Assembly (NCBI RefSeq): GCF_029227915.1
Contig: NC_079884.1
Coordinates: 5,210,001 to 5,274,000, forward strand
Length of the DNA: 64,000 nucleotides
Direction: 5' to 3'
DNA from: Hydractinia symbiolongicarpus
Taxonomy: Eukaryota > Cnidaria > Hydrozoa > Anthoathecata > Hydractiniidae
The notes under the pieces were generated by a model, which saw nothing but the letters and a program-made list of their open reading frames with translations, ran no database searches and was not told the DNA's origin. The translations under genes were made by a program, and so were the position numbers. The number at the start of each line of letters is the position of its first letter. The stretch's first letter is position 1. Below are positions 1-12,040 of the stretch, one piece after another.

Positions 1-1075
1 TCATCAAAAATGAAAACATTTTTGAAAACTACAAGTCTCATGCGTTTTAGTGGTGAAAAAAAAAATTAAAAAATCGTTCGGGAAATGAGTTTACTCCCTG
101 GGTACTTTCTTTGTATATTTTTGACTATGCGGCCCGAGTCTGGGGTTTACGGGAAATGGCGGGTTTTCGTTTGCCGGCGATTAAACTTCTTTTATTCAGC
201 GTCTCATCAAAAATGAAAACATTTTTAAAAACTACAAGTCTTATGCGTCTTAGTGGTGAAAAAGTAATTTAAAAAATCGTTCTGGAAATGAGTTTACTCA
301 CAGGGTACTTTCTTTGTATACATTCGACTATACGTGCCAAGCCCGGGATTTACGGGAAATCGCAGGTTTTCGTTTGCCGGCGATTAAACTGCTTTTATTC
401 AGCGTCTCATCAAAGATGAAAACATTCTTGAAAACTACAAGTCTCATGCGTTTTAGTGGTGAAAAAAAAATTTAAAAAATCGTTCGGGAAATTAGTTTAC
501 TCCCTGGGTACTTTCTTTGTATACATTCGACTATACGGGCCGAGACCGGGATTTACGGGAAATTGCGGGTTTTCGTTTGCCGGCGATTAAACTTCTTTTA
601 TTCAGCGTCTCATTAAAAATGAAAACATTTTTAAAAACTACAAGTCTCATGGGCTTTAGTGGTGAAATAATAATTTAAAAAATCCTTTGGGAAATGAGTT
701 TTCTCCCTGGGTACTTTCTTTGTATACTTTTGACTATACGGTCCGAGTACGGGATTTACGGGAAATCGCAGGTTTTCGTTTGCTGGCGATTAAACTTCTT
801 TTATTCAGCGTCTCATCAAAAATGAAAACATTTTTGAAAACTACAAGTCTCATGCGTTTTAGTGGTGAAAAAATAATTTAAAAAATTGTTCGGGAAATGA
901 GTTTACACCCTGGGTACTTCCTTTGTATACTTTTGACTATACGGGCCGAGTCCGGGATTTACGGGAAATCGCAGGTTTTCGTTTGCCGGCGATTAAACTT
1001 CTTTTATTCAGCGTCTCATCAAAAATGAAAACATTTTTAAAAACTACAAGTCTCATGCGTTTTAGTGGTGAAAAA
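1..1075 (+). repeat. P cassette, copy entered part-way
   Basis: A run of five monomer subfamilies in a fixed order that recurs several times in the window. First comes a gtttacgggaaatggcggg monomer (marker at 145). It is followed by an actcacaggg..tacgtgccaagcc monomer, a gaaattagtttactcc monomer, a cggtccgagtacggg..gctggcg monomer, and an attgttcggg..tacttcctttg monomer. The same order is seen from about 8,800, 10,014, 42,270, 43,900 and 54,460. The left edge lies outside the window. Confidence 0.85.
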
Positions 1076-1637
1076 ATAATTTAAAAAATCGTTCGGGAAA
1101 TGAGTTTACTCCCTGGGTACTTTCTTTGTATACTTTTGACTATACGGGCCAAGCCCGGGATTTACGGGAAATCGCGGGTTTTCGTTTGCCGGCGATTAAA
1201 CTTCTTTTATTCAGCGTCTCATCAAAAATGAAAACATTTTTAAAAACTACAAGTCTTATGCGTTTTAGTGGTGAAAAAATAATTTAAAAAATCGTTCTGG
1301 AAATGAGTTTACTTCCTGGGTACGTTCTTTGTATACTTTTGACTATACGGGCCGAGTCCGGGATTTACGGGAAATCGCAGGTTTTCGTTTGCCGGCGATT
1401 AAACTGCTTTTATTCAGCGTCTCATCAAAAATGAAAACATTTTTGAAAACTACAAGTCTCATGCGTTTTAGTGGTGAAAAAATAATTTAAAAAATCGTTC
1501 GGAAAATGAGTTTACTCCCTGGGTACTTTCTTTGTATACTTTTGACTATACGGGCCAAGCCCGGGATTAACGGGAAATCGCGGGTTTTCGTTTGCCGGCG
1601 AATAAACTTCTTTTATTCAGCGTCTCATCAAAAATGA
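1076..1637 (+). repeat. Generic satellite monomers between units
   Basis: About three ordinary 203-bp monomers, alternating gccgagtccggg and gccaagcccggg types. They resemble the end of the 11-monomer unit that follows but lack its diagnostic variants. No gene or other element is seen here. Confidence 0.75.
1146..1178 (+). other. Four GGG triplets at about 10-bp spacing (exemplar)
   Basis: GGG starts at 1146, 1157, 1166 and 1176, so the steps are 11, 9 and 10 bp and the loops 8, 6 and 7 nt. This falls just outside the usual quadruplex rule of loops up to 7 nt. Monomers with gcagg in place of gcggg lose the fourth triplet. Confidence 0.6.
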
Positions 1638-3866
1638 AACCATTTTTAAAAGCTACAAGTCTTATGCGTTTTAGTGGTGAAAAAATAATTTAAAAAATCG
1701 TTCTGGAAATGAGTTTACTCCCTGGGTACTTTCTTTGTATATTTTTGACTATACTGGCCGAGTCCGGGATTTAGGGAAATCGCAGGTTTTCGTTTGCCGG
1801 CGATTAAACTGCTTTTATTCAGCGTCTCATCAAAAATGAAAACATTTTTAAAAACTACAAGTCTTATCCGTTTTAGTGGTAAAAAAATAATTTAAAAAAT
1901 CGTTCGGGAAATGAGTTTACTCCCTGGGTACTTTCTTTGTATACATACGACTATACGGGCCAAGCCCCGGATTTACGGGAAAACGTGGGATTTCGTTTGC
2001 CGGCGATTAAACCTCTTTTATTAAGCGTCTCACCAAAAATGAAAACATTTTTGAAAACTACATGTCTCATGCGTTTTAGTGGTGAAAAAATAATTTAAAA
2101 AATCGTTCGGGAAATGAGTTTACTCCCTGGGTACTTTCTTTGTATACTTTTGACTATACGGGCCGAGTCCGGGATTTACGGGAAATCGCGGATTTTCGTT
2201 TGCCGGCGATTATACTTCTTTTATTCAGCGTCCCATCAAATATGAAAATATTTTTGAAAACTAAAAGTCTCATGCGTTTAGTGGTAAAAAAATAATATAA
2301 AAAATCGTTCAGGAAATGAGTTTACTCCCTGGGTACTTTCTTTGTGTACTTTTGACCATACGGGCCAAGCCCGGGATTTACGGGAAATCGCGGGTTTTCG
2401 TTTGCCGGCGATTAAACTTCTTTTATTCAGCGTCTCATCAAAAATGAAAACATTTTTAAAAACTACAAGTCTTATGCGTTTTAGTGGTGAAAAAATAATT
2501 TAAAAAATCGTTCTGGAAATGAGTTTACTCCCTGGGTACTTTCTTTGTATACTTTTGGCTATACGGGCCGAGTCCGGGATTCAGGGAAATCGCAGGTTTT
2601 CGTTTGCCGGCGATTAAACTGCTTTTATTCAGCGTCTCATCAAAAATGAAAACGTTTTTGAAAACTACAAGTCTCATGCGTTTTAGTGGTGAAAAAGTAA
2701 TTTAAAAAATCGTTTGGGAAATGAGTTTACTCCCTGGGTACTTTCTTTGTATACTTTTGACTATACGGGCCAAGCCCGGGATTTACGGGAAATCGCGGGT
2801 TTTCGTTTGCCGGCGATTAAACTTCTTTTATTCAGCGTCTCATCAAAAATGAAAACATTTTTGAAAACTACAAGTCTCATGCGTTTTAGTGGTGAAAAAA
2901 AAAATTTAAAAAATCGTTCGGGAAATGAGTTTACTCCCTGGGTACTTTCTTTGTATACATACGACTATACGGGCCAAGCCCCGGATTTACGGGAAAACGT
3001 GGGATTTCGTTTGCCGGCGATTAAACCTCTTTCATTAAGCGTCTCATCAAAAATGAAAACATTTTTGAAAACTACAAGTCTCATGCGTTTTAGTGGTGAA
3101 AAAATAATTTAAAAAATCGTTCGGGAAATGAGTTTACTCCCTGGGTACTTTCTTTGTATACTTTTGACTATACGGGCCGAGTCCGGGATTTACGGGAAAT
3201 CGCGGATTTTCGTTTGCCGGCGATTATACTTCTTTTATTCAGCGTCCCATCAAATATGAAAATATTTTTGAAAACTAAAAGTCTCATGCGTTTAGTGGTA
3301 AAAAAATAATATAAAAAATCGTTCAGGAAATGAGTTTACTCCCTGGGTACTTTCTTTGTGTACTTTTGACCATACGGGCCAAGCCCGGGATTTACGGGAA
3401 ATCGCGGGTTTTCGTTTGCCGGCGATTAAACTTCTTTTATTCAGCGTCTCATCAAAAATTAAAACATTTTTAAAAACTACAAGTCTTATGCGTTTTAGTG
3501 GTGAAAAAATAATTTAAAAAATCGTTCTGGAAATGAGTTTACTCCCTGGGTACTTTCTTTGTATACTTTTGACTATACGGGCCGAGTCCGGGATTCAGGG
3601 AAATCGCAGGTTTTCGTTTGCCGGCGATTAAACTGCTTTTATTCAGCGTCTCATCAAAAATGAAAACGTTTTGGAAAACTACAAGTCTCATGCGTTTTAG
3701 TGGTGAAAAAGTAATTTAAAAAATCGTTTGGGAAATGAGTTTACTCCCTGGGTACTTTCTTTGTATACTTTTGACTATAAGGGCCAAGCCCGGGATTTAC
3801 GGGAAATCGCGGGTTTTCGTTTGCCGGCGATTAAACTTCTTTTATTCAGCGTCTCATCAAAAATGA
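1638..3866 (+). repeat. 11-monomer higher-order repeat, copy 1 (2,229 bp)
   Basis: Matches the next 2,229 bp with only a few differences. Private markers recur exactly 2,229 bp apart: atgaaacc at 1634 and 3863; acatacgac at 1943 and 4172, and again at 2957 and 5186; the cgattatac monomer at 2208 and 4437. Within the unit, the acatacgac and gattatac monomers occur twice, 1,014 bp apart. The 11-mer is therefore a 5-monomer and a 6-monomer half that share an ancestor. One monomer has a 10-A run that lengthens it to 204 bp. Confidence 0.9.
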
Positions 3867-6095
3867 AACCATTTTTAAAAGCTACAAGTCTTATGCGTTT
3901 TAGTGGTGAAAAAATAATTTAAAAAATCGTTCTGGGAATGAGTTTACTCCCTGGGTACTTTCTTTGTATATTTTTGACTATACTGGCCGAGTCCGGGATT
4001 TAGGGAAATCGCAGGTTTTCGTTTGCCGGCGATTAAACTGCTTTTATTCAGCGTCTCATCAAAAATGAAAACATTTTTAAAAACTACAAGTCTTATCCGT
4101 TTTAGTGGTAAAAAAATAATTTAAAAAATCGTTCGGGAAATGAGTTTACTCCCTGGGTACTTTCTTTGTATACATACGACTATACGGGCCAAGCCCCGGA
4201 TTTACGGGAAAACGTGGGATTTCGTTTGCCGGCGATTAAACCTCTTTTATTAAGCGTCTCACCAAAAATGAAAACATTTTTGAAAACTACATGTCTCATG
4301 CGTTTTAGTGGTGAAAAAATAATTTAAAAAATCGTTCGGGAAATGAGTTTACTCCCTGGGTACTTTCTTTGTATACTTTTGACTATACGGGCCGAGTCCG
4401 GGATTTACGGGAAATCGCGGATTTTCGTTTGCCGGCGATTATACTTCTTTTATTCAGCGTCCCATCAAATATGAAAATATTTTTGAAAACTAAAAGTCTC
4501 ATGCGTTTAGTGGTAAAAAAATAATATAAAAAATCGTTCAGGAAATGAGTTTACTCCCTGGGTACTTTCTTTGTGTACTTTTGACCATACGGGCCAAGCC
4601 CGGGATTTACGGGAAATCGCGGGTTTTCGTTTGCCGGCGATTAAACTTCTTTTATTCAGCGTCTCATCAAAAATGAAAACATTTTTAAAAACTACAAGTC
4701 TTATGCGTTTTAGTGGTGAAAAAATAATTTAAAAAATCGTTCTGGAAATGAGTTTACTCCCTGGGTACTTTCTTTGTATACTTTTGGCTATACGGGCCGA
4801 GTCCGGGATTCAGGGAAATCGCAGGTTTTCGTTTGCCGGCGATTAAACTGCTTTTATTCAGCGTCTCATCAAAATTGAAAACGTTTTTGAAAACTACAAG
4901 TCTCATGCGTTTTAGTGGTGAAAAAGTAATTTAAAAAATCGTTTGGGAAATGAGTTTACTCCCTGGGTACTTTCTTTGTATACTTTTGACTATACGGGCC
5001 AAGCCCGGGATTTACGGGAAATCGCGGGTTTTCGTTTGCCGGCGATTAAACTTCTTTTATTCAGCGTCTCATCAAAAATGAAAACATTTTTGAAAACTAC
5101 AAGTCTCATGCGTTTTAGTGGTGAAAAAAAAAATTTAAAAAATCGTTCGGGAAATGAGTTTACTCCCTGGGTACTTTCTTTGTATACATACGACTATACG
5201 GGCCAAGCCCCGGATTTACGGGAAAACGTGGGATTTCGTTTGCCGGCGATTAAACCTCTTTCATTAAGCGTCTCATCAAAAATGAAAACATTTTTGAAAA
5301 CTACAAGTCTCATGCGTTTTAGTGGTGAAAAAATAATTTAAAAAATCGTTCGGGAAATGAGTTTACTCCCTGGGTACTTTCTTTGTATACTTTTGACTAT
5401 ACGGGCCGAGTCCGGGATTTACGGGAAATCGCGGATTTTCGTTTGCCGGCGATTATACTTCTTTTATTCAGCGTCCCATCAAATATGAAAATATTTTTGA
5501 AAACTAAAAGTCTCATGCGTTTAGTGGTAAAAAAATAATATAAAAAATCGTTCAGGAAATGAGTTTACTCCCTGGGTACTTTCTTTGTGTACTTTTGACC
5601 ATACGGGCCAAGCCCGGGATTTACGGGAAATCGCGGGTTTTCGTTTGCCGGCGATTAAACTTCTTTTATTCAGCGTCTCATCAAAAATGAAAACATTTTT
5701 AAAAACTACAAGTCTTATGCGTTTTAGTGGTGAAAAAATAATTTAAAAAATCGTTCTGGAAATGAGTTTACTCCCTGGGTACTTTCTTTGTATACTTTTG
5801 ACTATACGGGCCGAGTCCGGGATTCAGGGAAATCGCAGGTTTTCGTTTGCCGGCGATTAAACTGCTTTTATTCAGCGTCTCATCAAAAATGAAAACGTTT
5901 TGGAAAACTACAAGTCTCATGCGTTTTAGTGGTGAAAAAGTAATTTAAAAAATCGTTTGGGAAATGAGTTTACTCCCTGGGTACTTTCTTTGTATACTTT
6001 TGACTATAAGGGCCAAGCCCGGGATTTACGGGAAATCGCGGGTTTTCGTTTGCCGGCGATTAAACTTCTTTTATTCAGCGTCTCATCAAAAATGA
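3867..6095 (+). repeat. 11-monomer higher-order repeat, copy 2 (2,229 bp)
   Basis: Second copy of the unit before it. Small private differences are visible, for example caaaaattaaaac near 3,455 against caaaaatgaaaac near 5,684, and caaaattgaaaacg near 4,871 against caaaaatgaaaacg near 2,641. At about 6,096 the expected gaaaccatttttaaaagc segment is replaced by one ending cttatccg..ggtaaaaaaataattt, so the array jumps one monomer here and the third unit is not continued. Confidence 0.88.
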
Positions 6096-6554
6096 AAACA
6101 TTTTTAAAAACTACAAGTCTTATCCGTTTTAGTGGTAAAAAAATAATTTAAAAAATCGTTCTGGAAATGAGTTTACTCCCTGGGTACTTTCTTTGTATAC
6201 TTTTGATTATACGGCCGAGTCCGGGATTTACGGGAAATCGCAGGTTTTCGTTTGCCGGCGATTAAACTGCTTTTATTCAACGTCTCATCAAAAATGAAAA
6301 TATTATTGAAAACTACAAGTCTTATGCGTTTTAGTGGTGAAAAAATAATTTAAAAAATCGTTCTGGAAATGAGTTTACTCACAGGGTACTTTCTTGTTAT
6401 ATATTCGACTATACGGGCCGACACTGGGATTTACGGGAAATTGCGGGTTTTCGTTTGCCGGCGATTAAACTTCTTTTATTCAGCGTCTCATTAAAAATGA
6501 AAACATTTTTAAAAACTACAAGTCTCATGGGCTTTAGTGGTGAAATAATAATTT
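6096..6554 (+). repeat. Transition monomers after the 11-mer
   Basis: Two to three monomers of mixed type joining the 11-mer block to the 4-mer block. They include an actcacagggtactttcttgttatatattcgac copy with a local rearrangement in the usually invariant ctttctttgtata segment (about 6,386-6,402). No other element is seen. Confidence 0.7.
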
Positions 6555-7366
6555 AAAAAATCGTTCGGGAAATGAGTTTACACCCTGGGTACTTTCTTTG
6601 TATACTTTTGACTATACGGGCCGAGTCCGGGATTTACGGGAAATCGCAGGTTTTCGTTTGCCGGCGATTAAACTTCTTTTATTCAGCGTCTCATTAAAAA
6701 TGAAAACATTTTTAAAAGCTACAAGTCTCATGGGCTTTAGTGGTGAAATAATAATTTAAAAAATCGCTTGGGAAATGAGTTTACTGCCTGGGTACTTTCT
6801 TTGTATACTTTTGACTATACGGGCCGAGTCCAGGATTTACGGGAAATCGCAGGTTTTCGTTTGCCGGCGATTAAACTTCTTTTATTCAGCGTCTCATCAA
6901 AAATGAAAACATTTTTAAAAACTACAGGTCTCATGCGTTTTAGTGGTGAAATAATAATTTAAAAAATCGTTTGGGAAATGAGTTTACTCCCTGGGTACTT
7001 TCTTTGTATACTTTTGACTATACGGTCCGAGTACGGGATTTGCGGGAAATCGCAGGTTTTCGTTTGCTGGCGATTAAACTTCTTTTATTCAGCGTCTCAT
7101 CAAAAATGAAAACATTTTTGAAAGCTACAACTCTCATGGGCTTTAGTGGTGAAATAATAATTTAAAAAATCGTTTGGGAAATGAGTTTACTGCCTGGGTA
7201 CTTTCTTTGTATACTTTTGACTATACGGGCCGAGTCCAGGATTTACGGGAAATCGCAGGTTTTCGTTTGCCGGCGATTAAACTTCTTTTATTCAGCGTCT
7301 CATCAAAAATGAAAACATTTTTAAAAACTACAAGTCTCATGGGCTTTAGTGGTGAAATAATAATTC
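6555..7366 (+). repeat. 4-monomer higher-order repeat, copy 1 (812 bp)
   Basis: Four monomers in the order acaccctggg, gtccagg, cggtccgagtacgggatttgcggg, gtccagg, repeated at +812 bp. Differences from copy 2 are few, for example aatcgcttggg against aatcgtttggg, and caactctcatggg against caagtctcatggg. Confidence 0.85.
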
Positions 7367-8178
7367 AAAAAATCGTTCGGGAAATGAGTTTACACCCTGG
7401 GTACTTTCTTTGTATACTTTTGACTATACGGGCCGAGTCCGGGATTTACGGGAAATCGCAGGTTTTCGTTTGCCGGCGATTAAACTTCTTTTATTCAGCG
7501 TCTCATTAAAAATGAAAACATTTTTAAAAGCTACAAGTCTCATGGGCTTTAGTGGTGAAATAATAATTTAAAAAATCGTTTGGGAAATGAGTTTACTGCC
7601 TGGGTACTTTCTTTGTATACTTTTGACTATACGGGCCGAGTCCAGGATTTACGGGAAATCGCAGGTTTTCGTTTGCCGGCGATTAAACTTCTTTTATTCA
7701 GCGTCTCATCAAAAATGAAAACATTTTTAAAAACTACAGGTCTCATGCGTTTTAGTGGTGAAATAATAATTTAAAAAATCGTTTGGGAAATGAGTTTACT
7801 CCCTGGGTACTTTCTTTGTATACTTTTGACTATACGGTCCGAGTACGGGATTTGCGGGAAATCGCAGGTTTTCGTTTGCTGGCGATTAAACTTCTTTTAT
7901 TCAGCGTCTCATCAAAAATGAAAACATTTTTGAAAGCTACAAGTCTCATGGGCTTTAGTGGTGAAATAATAATTTAAAAAATCGTTTGGGAAATGAGTTT
8001 ACTGCCTGGGTACTTTCTTTGTATACTTTTGACTATACGGGCCGAGTCCAGGATTTACGGGAAATCGCAGGTTTTCGTTTGCCGGCGATTAAACTTCTTT
8101 TATTCAGCGTCTCATCAAAAATGAAAACATTTTTAAAAACTACAGGTCTCATGCGTTTTAGTGGTGAAATAATAATTT
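7367..8178 (+). repeat. 4-monomer higher-order repeat, copy 2 (812 bp)
   Basis: Second copy of the 812-bp unit. Its first junction reads aattcaaaaaatcg in place of aatttaaaaaatcg (position 7,365). After the unit ends, the array switches to the subfamilies that lead into the P cassette. Confidence 0.85.
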
Positions 8179-8795
8179 AAAAAATCGTTCGGGAAATGAG
8201 TTTACTCCCTGGGTACTTTCTTTGTATACTTTTGACTATACGGTCCGAGTACGGGATTTGCGGGAAATCGCAGGTTTTCGTTTGCTGGCGATTAAACTTC
8301 TTTTATTCAGCGTCTCATCAAAAATGAAAACATTTTTGAAAACTACAAGTCTCATGCGTTTTAGTGGTGAAAAAATAATTTAAAAAATCGTTCGGGAAAT
8401 GAGTTTACACCCTCGGTACTTCCTTTGTATACTTTTGACTATACGGGCCGAGTCCGGGATTTACGGGAAATCGCAGGTTTTCGTTTGCCGGCGATTAAAC
8501 TTCTTTTATTCAGCGTCTCATCAAAAATGAAAACATTTTTGAAAACTACAAGTCTCATGCGTTTTAGTGGTGAAAAAATAATTTAAAAATTCGTTCGGGA
8601 AATGAGTTTACTCACTGGGTACTTTCCTTCTATACTTTTAACTATACGGGCCGAGTCCGGGATTTACGGGAAATCGCAGGTTTGCGTTTGCCGGCGATTA
8701 AACTTTTTTATTCAGCGTTTCATCAAAAATGAAAACATTTTTGAAAACTACAAGTCTCATGCGTTTTAGTGGTGAAAAAAAAATTTAAAAAATCG
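8179..8795 (+). repeat. Lead-in monomers to the P cassette
   Basis: Three monomers: a cggtccgagtacgggatttgcggg type, a tacttcctttg type, and an actcactgggtactttccttctatacttttaac type with gcaggtttgcgtttgcc. The same three types in the same order precede the P cassette at 41,674-42,270 (offset 33,485 bp), so the shared segment is longer than the cassette itself. Confidence 0.8.
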
Positions 8796-10013
8796 TTCGG
8801 GAAATGAGTTTACTCCCTGGGTACTTTCTTTGTATACTTTTGACTATGCGGCCCGAGTCCGGGGTTTACGGGAAATGGCGGGTTTTCGTTTGCCGGCGAT
8901 TAAACTTCTTTTATTCAGCGTCTCATCAAAAATGAAAACATTTTTAAAAACTACAAGTCTTATGCGTCTTAGTGGTGAAAAAGTAATTTAAAAAATCGTT
9001 CTGGAAATGAGTTTACTCACAGGGTACTTTCTTTGTATACATTCGACTATACGTGCCAAGCCCGGGATTTACGGGAAATCGCGGGTTTTCGTTTGCCGGC
9101 GATTAAACTGCTTTTATTCAGCGTCTCATCAAAGATGAAAACATTCTTGAAAACTACAAGTCTCATGCGTTTTAGTGGTGAAAAAAAAATTTAAAAAATT
9201 GTTCGGGAAATTAGTTTACTCCCTGGGTACTTTCTTTGTATACATTCGACTATACGGGCCGAGACCGGGATTTACGGGAAATCGCGGGTTTTCGTTTGCC
9301 GGCGATTAAACTGCTTTTATTCAGCGTCTCATCAAAGATGAAAACATTCTTGAAAACTACAAGTCTCATGCGTTTTAGTGGTGAAAAAAAAATTTAAAAA
9401 ATTGTTCGGGAAATTAGTTTACTCCCTGGGTACTTTCTTTGTATACATTCGACTATACGGGCCGAGACCGGGATTTACGGGAAATTGCGGGTTTTCGTTT
9501 GCCGGCGATTAAACTTCTTTTATTCAGCGTCTCATTAAAAATGAAAACATTTTTAAAAACTACAAGTCTCATGGGCTTTAGTGGTGAAATAATAATTTAA
9601 AAAATCCTTTGGGAAATGAGTTTACTCCCTGGGTACTTTCTTTGTATACTTTTGACTATACGGTCCGAGTACGGGATTTACGGGAAATCGCAGGTTTTCG
9701 TTTGCTGGCGATTAAACTTCTTTTATTCAGCGTCTCATCAAAAATGAAAACATTTTTGAAAACTACAAATCTCATGGGTTTTAATGGTGAAAAAATAATT
9801 TAAAAAATTGTTCGGGAAATGAGTTTACACCCTGGGTACTTCCTTTGTATACTTTTGACTATACGGGCCGAGTCCGGGATTTACGGGAAATCGCAGGTTT
9901 TCGTTTGCCGGCGATTAAACTTCTTTTATTCAGCGTCTCATCAAAAATGAAAACATTTTTGAAAACTACAAGTCTCATGCGTTTTAGTGGTGAAAAAATA
10001 ATTTAAAAAATCG
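8796..10013 (+). repeat. P cassette, 6-monomer version (1,218 bp)
   Basis: The gtttacgggaaatggcggg marker lies at 8,864 and next at 10,082, exactly 1,218 bp (six monomers) apart. The extra monomer relative to the five-type cassette is a tandem doubling of the gaaattagtttactcc monomer at about 9,190-9,600. Confidence 0.85.
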
Positions 10014-10822
10014 TTCGGGAAATGAGTTTACTCCCTGGGTACTTTCTTTGTATACTTTTGACTATGCGGGCCGAGTCCGTGGTTTACGGGAAATGGCGGG
10101 TTTTCGTTTGCCGGCGATTAAACTTCTTTTATTCAGCGTCTCATCAAAAATGAAAACATTTTTAAAAACTACAAGTCTTATGCGTCTTAGTGGTGAAAAA
10201 GTACTTTAAAAAATCGTTCTGGAAATGAGTTTACTCACAGGGTACTTTCTTTGTATACATTCGACTATACGTGCCAAGCCCGGGATTTACGGGAAATCGC
10301 GGGTTTTTGTTTGCCGGCGATTAAACTGCTTTTATTCAGCGTCTCATCAAAGATGAAAACATTCTTGAAAACTACAAGTCTCATGCGTTTTAGTGGTGAA
10401 AAAAAAATTTAAAAAATCGTTCGGGAAATTAGTTTACTCCCTGGGTACTTTCTTTGTATACATTCGACTATACGGGCCGAGACCGGGATTTACGGGAAAT
10501 TGCGGGTTTTCGTTTGCCGGCGATTAAACTTCTTTTATTCAGCGTCTCATTAAAAATGAAAACATTTTTAAAAACTACAAGTCTCATGGGCTTTAGTGGT
10601 GAAATAATAATTTAAAAAATCGTTTGGGAAATGAGTTTACTCCCTGGGTACTTTCTTTGTATACTTTTGACTATACGGTCCGAGTACGGGATTTACGGGA
10701 AATCGCAGGTTTTCGTTTGCCGGCGATTAAACTTCTTTTATTCAGCGTCTCATCAAAAATGAAAACTTTTTTGAAAACTACAAGTCTCATGCGTTTTAGT
10801 GGTGAAAAAATAATTTAAAAAT
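10014..10822 (+). repeat. P cassette, 4-monomer version
   Basis: Begins with a gtttacgggaaatggcggg monomer (10,082), here in the ccgtggtttac form, followed by the tacgtgccaagcc, gaaattag and cggtccgagtacggg monomers. The tacttcctttg monomer is missing and the array passes directly to the actcactgggtactttccttc type. Confidence 0.8.
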
Positions 10823-11431
10823 TCGTTCGGGAAATGAGTTTACTCACTGGGTACTTTCCTTCTATACTTTTAACTATGCGGGCCGAGTCCGGGATTTACG
10901 GGAAATCGCAGGTTTTCGTTTGCCGGCGATTAAACTTCTTTTATTCAGCGTCTCATCAAAAATGAAAACATTTTTGAAAACTACAAGTCTCATGCGTTTT
11001 AGTGGTGAAAAAATAATTTAAAAAATCGTTCGGGAAATGAGTTTACACCCTGGGTACTTTCTTTGTATTCTTTTGACTATACGGGCCGAGTCCGGGATTT
11101 ACGGGAAATCGCAGGTTTTCGTTTGCCGGCGACTAAACTTCTTTTAGTCAGCGTCTCATCAAAAATGAAAACATTTTTGAAAACTACAAGTCTCATGCGT
11201 TTTAGTGGTGAAAAAATAATTTAAAAATTCGTTCGGGAAATCAGTTTACTCCTTTGGTACTTTCTTTGTATACATTTGACTACACGGGCCAAGCCCGGGA
11301 TTTAGGGGAAATCGCTTGTTTTCGTTTGCCGGCGATAAAATCTCTTTCATTAAGCGTCTCATTAAAAATGAAAACATTCTTGAAAACTACAAGTCTCATG
11401 CGTTTTAGTGGTGAAAAAATAATTTAAAAAT
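10823..11431 (+). repeat. 3-monomer higher-order repeat, copy 1 (609 bp)
   Basis: Order: actcactgggtactttccttc monomer; tttgtattcttttgac monomer carrying the perfect gactaaacttcttttagtc dyad (11,131); gaaatcagtttactcc..tttaggggaaatcgcttg monomer. The dyad recurs at 11,740, exactly 609 bp later. Confidence 0.85.
11131..11149. repeat. 7-bp perfect inverted repeat GACTAAA / TTTAGTC (exemplar)
   Basis: Arms GACTAAA and TTTAGTC flank CTTCT. The same form starts at 11,740, 13,972, 16,609, 18,842, 24,729, 27,366, 30,003 and 33,048. The usual monomer has GATTAAA / TTTATTC with one T-T mismatch. A different perfect version, GATTAAA / TTTAATC, starts at 43,804 and 45,631. Confidence 0.88.
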
Positions 11432-12040
11432 TCGTTCGGGAAATGAGTTTACTCACTGGGTACTTTCCTTCTATACTTTTAACTATACGGGCCGAGTCCG
11501 GGATTTACGGGAAATCGCAGGTTTTCGTTTGCCGGCGATTAAACTTCTTTTATTCAGCGTCTCATCAAAAATGAAAACATTTTTGAAAACTACAAGTCTC
11601 ATGCGTTTTAGTGGTGAAAAAATAATTTAAAAAATCGTTCGGGAAATGAGGTTACACCCTGGGTACTTTCTTTGTATTCTTTTGACTATACGGGCCGAGT
11701 CCGGGATTTACGGGAAATCGCAGGTTTTCGTTTGCCGGCGACTAAACTTCTTTTAGTCAGCGTCTCATCAAAAATGAAAACATTTTTGAAAACTACAAGT
11801 CTCATGCGTTTTAGTGGTGAAAAAATAATTTAAAAATTCGTTCGGGAAATCAGTTTACTCCTTGGGTACTTTCTTTGTATACATTTGACTACACGGGCCA
11901 AGCCCGGGATTTAGGGGAAATCGCTTGTTTTCGTTTGCCGGCGATTAAATCTCTTTCATTAAGCGTCTCATTAAAAATGAAAACATTCTTGAAAACTACA
12001 AGTCTCATGCGTTTTAGTGGTGAAATAATAATTTAAAAAA
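11432..12040 (+). repeat. 3-monomer higher-order repeat, copy 2 (609 bp)
   Basis: Repeat of the preceding 609 bp with small changes, for example cggcgataaaa (about 11,333) becoming cggcgattaaa, and ctatgcggg becoming ctatacggg. It is followed by a 406-bp two-monomer alternation of the gaaatcag..aggggaaatcgcttg and tttgggaaatgag..ctatatggg types up to about 12,650. Confidence 0.82.

Noticed and set aside
2714-3112. 132-codon frame as a duplicated-domain protein
   Set aside because: It is two satellite monomers read through because one A-run is a base longer, giving 204 bp. The identical situation at 4,943-5,341 is the HOR copy.
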